DNA from: Eublepharis macularius
Taxonomy: Eukaryota > Chordata > Lepidosauria > Squamata > Eublepharidae
Direction: 5' to 3'
NCBI RefSeq assembly: GCF_028583425.1
Contig: NC_072794.1
Span: 22,813,232-22,877,231, forward strand
DNA: 64,000 nt
The stretch's first letter is position 1. Every line of letters begins with the position of its first letter. Shown piece by piece: positions 58,539 through 64,000 of the stretch. A program made the position numbers and the translations under genes. Under the pieces are notes generated by a model. The model did not search any database. It saw nothing but the letters and a program-made list of their open reading frames with translations, and was not told the origin of the DNA.

Positions 58539-58551
58539 GGTTTCCTTGTTC

Positions 58552-59174
58552 AATATGACCGTGGAAGTAACCAATTAGCATGCTGGGCAGGGCGGGATGG
58601 AGGGAGACAACCAAGCCGTATCAGCTTCAAGGCTCTTTAACGTGGCACCCAGATACCTTGGTTCACAAAGAACACCAAACATGTCACAAACAATCATCCT
58701 GGAGTCCAACGTGATCAAGTTTGGGCAGAGATTGATATAACCGTGTTTGACCCATTCAACTTGAGTTCCATAAGATGCTTCTACAATGTACCCGTTTCCT
58801 TTACAAAGTTAGGCTGTGAAACAGAATGAGTACTCATATATATATATATATATTTTAAAAAAAGACTTCATAGATAAATGCCTGAATGTTCTTTTAGTGG
58901 CTTCATAAATAAAAGTGCTGCCTATTTCACACTTTTATTTTAATCCAGAAAGAGAGTTCTTATTATTTTAATCCAGAAAGAGAGTTCTGTCATTTCAGTG
59001 GTAAAGCTTGGGAGAAAGATGGGCTCATCCTGTGGTTGACGGATGGAGCTGCTTGTGTTCTGAGCCTATCTTCACCTTCAGAAAGTGGGGTATAGCTTCT
59101 AAGGTTATATTCTCAGATGAAGTCTTGACTTTGTGCAGCTATATATGGTGTGTGTGTGCACGTGTGTGCATGCG
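58552..59174. other. Intron stretch with simple repeats
   Basis: (AT)n of about 18 bp near 58836-58853. A tandem duplication with unit ATTTTAATCCAGAAAGAGAG plus TTCT occurs twice at about 58938-58988. Confidence 0.6.
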
Positions 59175-59380
59175 TGCCCTGACCTGGATAGCCCAGGAGA
59201 GCCTGTTCTTGTCAGATCTTGTCAGAAGCTAAGCAAGGTTGGCCTTAGTTAGTAATTGGGATGGGAGACCTCCAACAGAGACCAGGGGTGCAGAAGCAGG
59301 CAATGGCAATCCACATCCGTTAGTTTCTTGCCATGAAAACTCCAGCAGGGGTCGCCATAAGTCAACTATGACTTGAAGGC
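59175..59380 (+). repeat. 5S rRNA-derived SINE
   Basis: CCTGACCTGGATAGCCCAGG, then a 5S-like block (TCAGAAGCTAAGCAAGGTTG, GTTAGTAATTGGGATGGGAG), then GCAGGCAATGGCAATCCAC and GGGGTCGCCATAAGTCAACT. Better preserved than the copy at 8757. Confidence 0.9.
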
Positions 59381-60390
59381 AGGATTTCATTTCGTATATA
59401 TACATACATGTGTAAAAGATCTCAAGAGTATCAATTAGGAAACTAATATAAGGAGGCATAGGACAGCAGTGGCAGGGAGAGGGATCATTCTTTTTAAGAA
59501 CTTGATTTTGTAATCAAAAAGGATTAAAATGAGTTGAAGTGTAATAAAAAAGACACTGCACAGAAACTATGAGGATTCTCTGTGGAGTGAATATGGGCTA
59601 AGTGTTCTGGCTGGATGGCGAGCTTGTCAGGTGCATATCAGTTGAGTTGCTGTCTTCCTTTGCTACTTTATGACTTCTTACTCCAGGGAAATGGAAACCA
59701 AAAGTAGAGTAGAGCTATAGAGATTGCAACGTCATCTGAAAAATAGCCATGGCTGGCCTCGTTGGTTCAAGTATGGAAGTCAAAGGAAAAAAGTTCATTT
59801 GAGCTAGTTAACCTTCCAACTGTAACTAATAGGGATGTGTTTGACAGATACTAATTAGTTACTTTCTAGATGCACATGCCTGGTAGAAATTCATTAAGGT
59901 TGTTCCTGTTGGCCATGCACACACCTAATATGGCTTTACCTCTCTAAGTACCTAACTTCATTCACCTTGCTCGGAACCCTGCAAGAGAAATGGACTTTGC
60001 TAATTTCCGGTAGATAGTGGCTGTTCACATCATTGATTGGCATTTATGGTACCATGAAGCCTCTGAGTTCCTCATTTCCTTGGAGCAATGTTTTAAATTT
60101 TAACCAAGCTGGTTTTTAAAAACAAACTAATAAAAATATACTGAACAAACATTTAATTGGTAAAGTTGCAAAATGCTTCAAGCTCTAAATGGCAGAGTTC
60201 TGGCCTGGAGCTTAGTTGTGGGGAGGGATAACAAGAAGAAATGGATTTGGAGCAAGTACAGGTAGGTTGGAGACAAGACAAGCTCCCTCCCCAGCAAAGA
60301 ATCCCAAGTGACTTTGGTTTGTGTATCTCAATCCAAAGTTGTTGTTGTTGTTTTTAAAGTGATGGTAACCCCGGGTGCTTACTGGACCCA
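59381..60390. other. Intron stretch, nothing recognised
   Basis: No supported feature. Confidence 0.5.
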
Positions 60391-60603
60391 GGCCGTTTCC
60401 ACACGACTTACTGGCTGATGAAACGTTCCGCAAAACACCTGGAAGATAGCATCTTCTCATGCAAAATTGCACCAGGAAGACGCTATTTCGCACAAAACTC
60501 CCGAATGAAAGCGTCTTCCTGGCGCGATTTTGCACAAGGAGACGCTATCTTCCAGGTGTTTTGCAGAACGTTTCACCCACCGGTAAATTGTGTGGAAACG
60601 GCC
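60391..60603. mobile_element. Foldback MITE, GGCCGTTTCCACA family (copy 7)
   Basis: 213 bp. Ends GGCCGTTTCCACACGACTTA and the reverse complement of TAAATTGTGTGGAAACGGCC. Inner arms GCAAAACACCTGGAAGATAG and CTATCTTCCAGGTGTTTTGC are perfect complements, and GCGTCTTCCTGG pairs with CCAGGAAGACGC. Flanks CCA and ACT do not match. Confidence 0.8.
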
Positions 60604-61762
60604 ACTGTCGAAAAAAAAGTTACTTTTCTTTCTCAGTAGCTTTGGATGCAGAATCAGTTGCCAAATTGATTCTGTTTTTTTACCTCTTTTTAAAACAAGA
60701 ATATGCTCCATAAGACTTGTAGACCATAGTTCTATTCATTCTTTGGCCTTGTTGGTGCTTTTTGCCGTCTTGCGATGGCTTAGAAATAGGGGTGTAAAAT
60801 ATTATACATTTAAACATTTAAGGTAATGCCATTTATGTATCGCTGCAAACATTTAAACATTAAAATAGGAGGAGGAGTTGGGCAGATCTTGTTGCATTAA
60901 TGCAAGGATGCATATGGAGCTTGCTGAATGGAAGATCAACCACGTCGCTGCTGCTGCTGTCCCAGTGGGTGATTCTCCAGTGGGAGCATTGGTTGTCCTC
61001 AGAGGAAGAGTGATCTGAAATAATCCAAAAGGCCAAACACCTCTGAGGCTTCCAGTTGGCAAAAAAGTAGACACTCCGCCCCTCATTCCTCAACATTTTT
61101 CTCAGCGAACACTGATAGACTCGAAACAGGAGCATGCAAAAAGGAGTGGTACTTCCAGTGTTACATGAAATATAGAATTTGTCTTTGTTAATGATTAAAG
61201 AATACAATTGTAATAAATGGTTGCTTTTAAAAACAAAGCTTATGTCCCCACCTGGAAAGTATTTTGCCTACAAATTGTACTCCCCCTCCCCCAACCCCGG
61301 CTGCCAGTTTTCCTCAGCCTCATCGAAATGAATCCTTTCTCAGGTAGACAGGCCCTCTTTTTGGGTCTTCAAGCTAGAGCTAAGGAGCTTGGCCCGGTTT
61401 CTCCCTCACCAATGTGTATTGTTAATTATTGTCTCTAGTCTACTAATGATTATAAATTAGTGGATGAGTGTATAAAAAGTTAATGAAGTTCTGTGTGTGG
61501 GGGCCCATTTTGAGTTCCCCAGGTGACACGTACAGGTTCGCTGCTCTGATAGATAAAGGAAGATAGTCAACTGAGAATGTGACCTCTCTAGGTGTCCCGT
61601 TTCTGGAAGAAGCCAAAGCTAAGTTTGAAAGGGTTCAGGGGGAGCAAAATAGCTTATGCTGGCAAAAGATTGCCCCTTCTCCTTCCAAGTGATGATAAAT
61701 GCTAAAATTAATGAATACAATAACAAATAAAATAACAAATAAAATTATATGTATTTTTATAC
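60604..61762. other. Intron stretch, nothing recognised
   Basis: No supported feature. Confidence 0.5.
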
Positions 61763-62025
61763 AGCCATATACAGTTTGATGTAGTGGTTAAGAGCGGCAG
61801 GACTCTAATCTGGAGAGCTGGGTTTGATTCCCCACTCCTCCGCTTGAAGCCAGCTGGATAACCTGGGGTCAGTCACAGCTTCTCAGAGCGCTCTCAGCCT
61901 CACCCACCTCACAGGGTGATTATCATGAGGATAATAATAACACACTTTGCAAACTTCTCTGAGAGGGTGTTAAGTTGTCCTGAAGGGCAATATATAAATC
62001 AAGTGTTATTGTTATTATTATTATA
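61763..62025 (+). repeat. tRNA-derived SINE, full length
   Basis: TTTGATGTAGTGGTTAAGAG (A box), GAGAGCTGGGTTTGATTCCC (B box), CCCACCTCACAGGGTGATTA, GTCCTGAAGGGCAATATATA and a GTTATTGTTATTATTATT tail. Third copy of this family, in + orientation like 13260. Confidence 0.9.
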
Positions 62026-63063
62026 TACTTTGTTATAAGTATTCTGAATAAGTGTTAGGAATGACTAGTTCAGTTTCTCTAGAGAAAACACGGCCGTTGC
62101 CAGCTTCTCCCCTTCACCAGCTTGTTACGAATGTTTTCTTTCTTCTCCCTACAGTTTGCCAGGTTTTAGTACTTGCGTCCCCATCTGGTACTGGTCCTCA
62201 TGGAACTGCTTCCTTTTAAGAATTTTGTGTATATTGATGCACAGGCCTCCTTCCTCTTGAGACAGCTTGAAAAGCCCCCCCCCCCCGCTCCTGTTTTGAA
62301 GGGACAGGGGACCCTCAGAATTGGACTTTCAGGGGCTCTTTGGGCCACTGCAGGCAGGAGAAGATGGGATAAATACACTCCAAAGACAGATGTCCTTGCA
62401 CCTGTGGTAATGCTAGTCTGGATCCAAGTCGTAGATTTGGCACGAGGGAGTGGAGCTGTTTTGCCTGAGTCACAGCTGACTTCATAAGAAAAAAAAATAT
62501 TGGACCATTGGATTAAGAAGCAGTGAAACCCTCCCGTTTATTTAACTTACCTTTTCTTGTATCCTGCTTGTGTATCCAGCTATTTCTCCCTTCTCTCTGT
62601 TCTTTGAAGAATTTAACATATAATTTATATAACCATCTACCGCCATCTATTTCAAAGTTGGTTTAGGAGGGTGGAAATTTGTTTAGGATTGCACTGTCAG
62701 CTGCTCACCTGCTTTATCTGAATCATCTAGATTGGCAAGTACAACTTAAAAGAAAAAAAAAAGTAAATGAGATGTTTACTGAGAACATGGAGTGATCCCA
62801 GCTAGTTTGTTGTTCTTGTGGAGTGGATTTCTTTTAAGGGGAAAAGAAATCAATACTGCAATTGATTCTGCATCTAACTAAATTTACTAAAAAGCCAAAC
62901 CATTGCTACTGAGAAATATTAGATCAAATATAAAATAATTGCAGGTTTAGAAAGAGAAAAGTTAAACTTTGGATAACAAGTGCGTTCTTGGTGGTTTAGA
63001 AATTCATATGTGAAGCTTCCTGTTTTCCCTCTCTAAGTTCCTATGTCCCCCATGTGCCCCCCC
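62026..63063. other. Intron stretch, nothing recognised
   Basis: A C-run lies at about 62276-62286 and GGATTGCACTGTCAG at 62688 recalls the 16610 repeat. Nothing else. Confidence 0.5.
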
Positions 63064-63258
63064 CAGGAGGGAAGACTATTGGATATTCCACTGGTACCTA
63101 GTACAGAGAAGAACAGTCCTTTAAAGCCCCATTGATTTATATATCTAAAATGCCAAACTGGAAGAAACCTTTTTTAAAAAAATCAATGAAGCTTTAAAGG
63201 ATTGTTCTTCTCTGTACTAGGTACCAGTGGATATTCTTGTAAACAGTCTTCCCTCCCA
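63064..63258. repeat. Inverted repeat, arms about 70 bp
   Basis: CCACTGGTACCTAGTACAGA, GAAGAACAGTCCTTTAAAG and ATTGATTT in the left arm (63064-63138) are matched in reverse by 63181-63258 (AATCAATGAAGCTTTAAAGG, CTGTACTAGGTACCAGTGG). The central spacer of about 42 bp is unpaired. MITE-like, family unknown, no TSD seen. Confidence 0.7.
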
Positions 63259-63786
63259 GAAACAATGTTCAGATGCCATTCTTCTATTTTTCTTCTTTTA
63301 AAGAAATCATCTCACTAATGGATTTCAATTGATTGGTGTGACTCAACATTATTTTAATATTTCTTCACTCACAGAGACATGCCTCTTGGAACTACCCAGT
63401 AGGATCATACTTATCCCCAGTTGCAGTTGAACTAGCCATGTTGTGTGTAGTTTAAACAGCTGTCTTGCTTCTTCCCAGAGGTGGCTGCATTTGAACCTTA
63501 TGTTAAGCAGTTACATGGGTAAACAGATGGTTATGTTTCTCCAGCATGTGGACAATAATAAAAAGAGTCCAGTCCCATCGTTCCAAAAAGATTGACAATA
63601 TGTTTGGCTTCTTTGCCTATTTCACTAAATTAAAAGCAGGAATTCCAAGAAGATCTCACTTCCTGTTTCTCCTACTGGGAAATGGAGGCCATGTTTCTCA
63701 TAGTGTAAGAGGTGTACCCTAAGGAGCTCCATTTATTGCAAAGCAGTGGATAACCTTCATATAATTTGGGTTGTATTGATGGGGCA
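63259..63786. other. Intron stretch, nothing recognised
   Basis: No supported feature. Confidence 0.5.
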
Positions 63787-63822
63787 AGATCAGGCTCAGT
63801 GGTAAAACATCTGGTCTACCCA
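63787..63822 (+). repeat. 5' fragment of a GGCTCAGTGGTAGAGCA-type SINE
   Basis: CAGGCTCAGTGGTAAAACAT then CTGGTCTACC matches the tRNA-like head of the 35350 SINE and is cut off by the next SINE. Confidence 0.6.
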
Positions 63823-63823
63823 C

Positions 63824-64000
63824 AGAGCTCCGTGGCGCAGAGTGGTAAGCTGCAGTACTGCAATCTAAGCTCTGCTCACGACCTGAGTTTGATCCCGGCA
63901 GAAGCCAGGTTCAGGTAGCCGGCTCAAGGTTGACTCAGCCTTCCATCCTTCTGAGGTCGGTAAAATGAGTACCTAGTTTCCTGGGGGTAAAGTGTAGATG
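63824..64000 (+). repeat. Sauria-SINE-like element (runs off right edge)
   Basis: AGAGCTCCGTGGCGCAGAGT (A box), GACCTGAGTTTGATCCCGGC (B box), GCCGGCTCAAGGTTGACTCA, TTCTGAGGTCGGTAAAATGA, CTGGGGGTAAAGTGTAGATG. Typical squamate tRNA-derived SINE. The 3' end is beyond the window. Confidence 0.85.

Larger units (their letters stand above)
52485..58551 (-). mobile_element. Full-length L1 retrotransposon, antisense to PBX1
   Basis: A 6.0-kb element in minus orientation. The 13-bp perfect TSD GGTTTCCTTGTTC lies at 52485-52497 and 58539-58551; one or two G's may belong to the element. The 3' end is a 17-nt poly(A), seen as a T-run at 52498-52514. Order in its own sense: 5' UTR (about 58538-57763), ORF1, ORF2 (both open), 3' UTR (53158-52515), poly(A). 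The empty site reads GTTC|AATATG on the + strand; the T-run joins directly after GTTC, as expected when the nicked + strand primes reverse transcription. Intact ORF2, perfect TSD and clean tail indicate a recent insertion. Confidence 0.95.

Overview
The window looks like nuclear DNA of a squamate reptile, possibly a gecko. It carries 5S-rRNA-derived SINEs, several tRNA-derived SINEs (one Sauria-SINE-like copy runs off the right edge), CR1/L2-type LINE tails, many foldback DNA transposons and a full-length L1. The species is inferred from repeat content only.

One vertebrate gene is recognisable: the 5' end of PBX1 on the + strand. Positions 1-17.0 kb are upstream flank made largely of SINEs, MITEs and decayed LINE pieces. 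A CpG island at about 17.09-18.30 kb holds the promoter, the 5' UTR and coding exon 1 (18033-18223). Intron 1 is 3.4 kb. Exon 2 is 21632-21705. Everything from 21706 to the right edge is the beginning of intron 2, which is also very long in mammals. The two exons encode the first 88 residues plus one base, including the start of the PBC domain that contacts MEIS/PREP partners.

Repeat landscape: (i) a 6.0-kb L1 inserted antisense at 52.50-58.54 kb, with a 13-bp perfect target-site duplication (TSD), a poly(A) tail and two long open frames; (ii) at least five hAT-like elements, most with 8-bp TSDs and YAGRG or CAGGG ends; (iii) seven foldback MITEs sharing ends near GGCCGTTTCCACA, four of them with perfect 3-bp TSDs; (iv) a dispersed, often inverted-repeat family with 12-15-bp TSDs. 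Its copies repeatedly carry CTGANGA, then a short hairpin, then GAAA, the layout of a hammerhead ribozyme core. I read these as degraded Penelope-like retroelement ends.

The most interesting points are the repeated hammerhead-like cores (one in PBX1 intron 1, others flanking and within intron 2), the young-looking L1, and a composite HOX-PBX-MEIS binding sequence about 630 bp downstream of exon 2 that could be an autoregulatory input. No other protein-coding gene, RNA gene or CRISPR array was found. The many remaining short open frames look like chance or repeat-borne frames.
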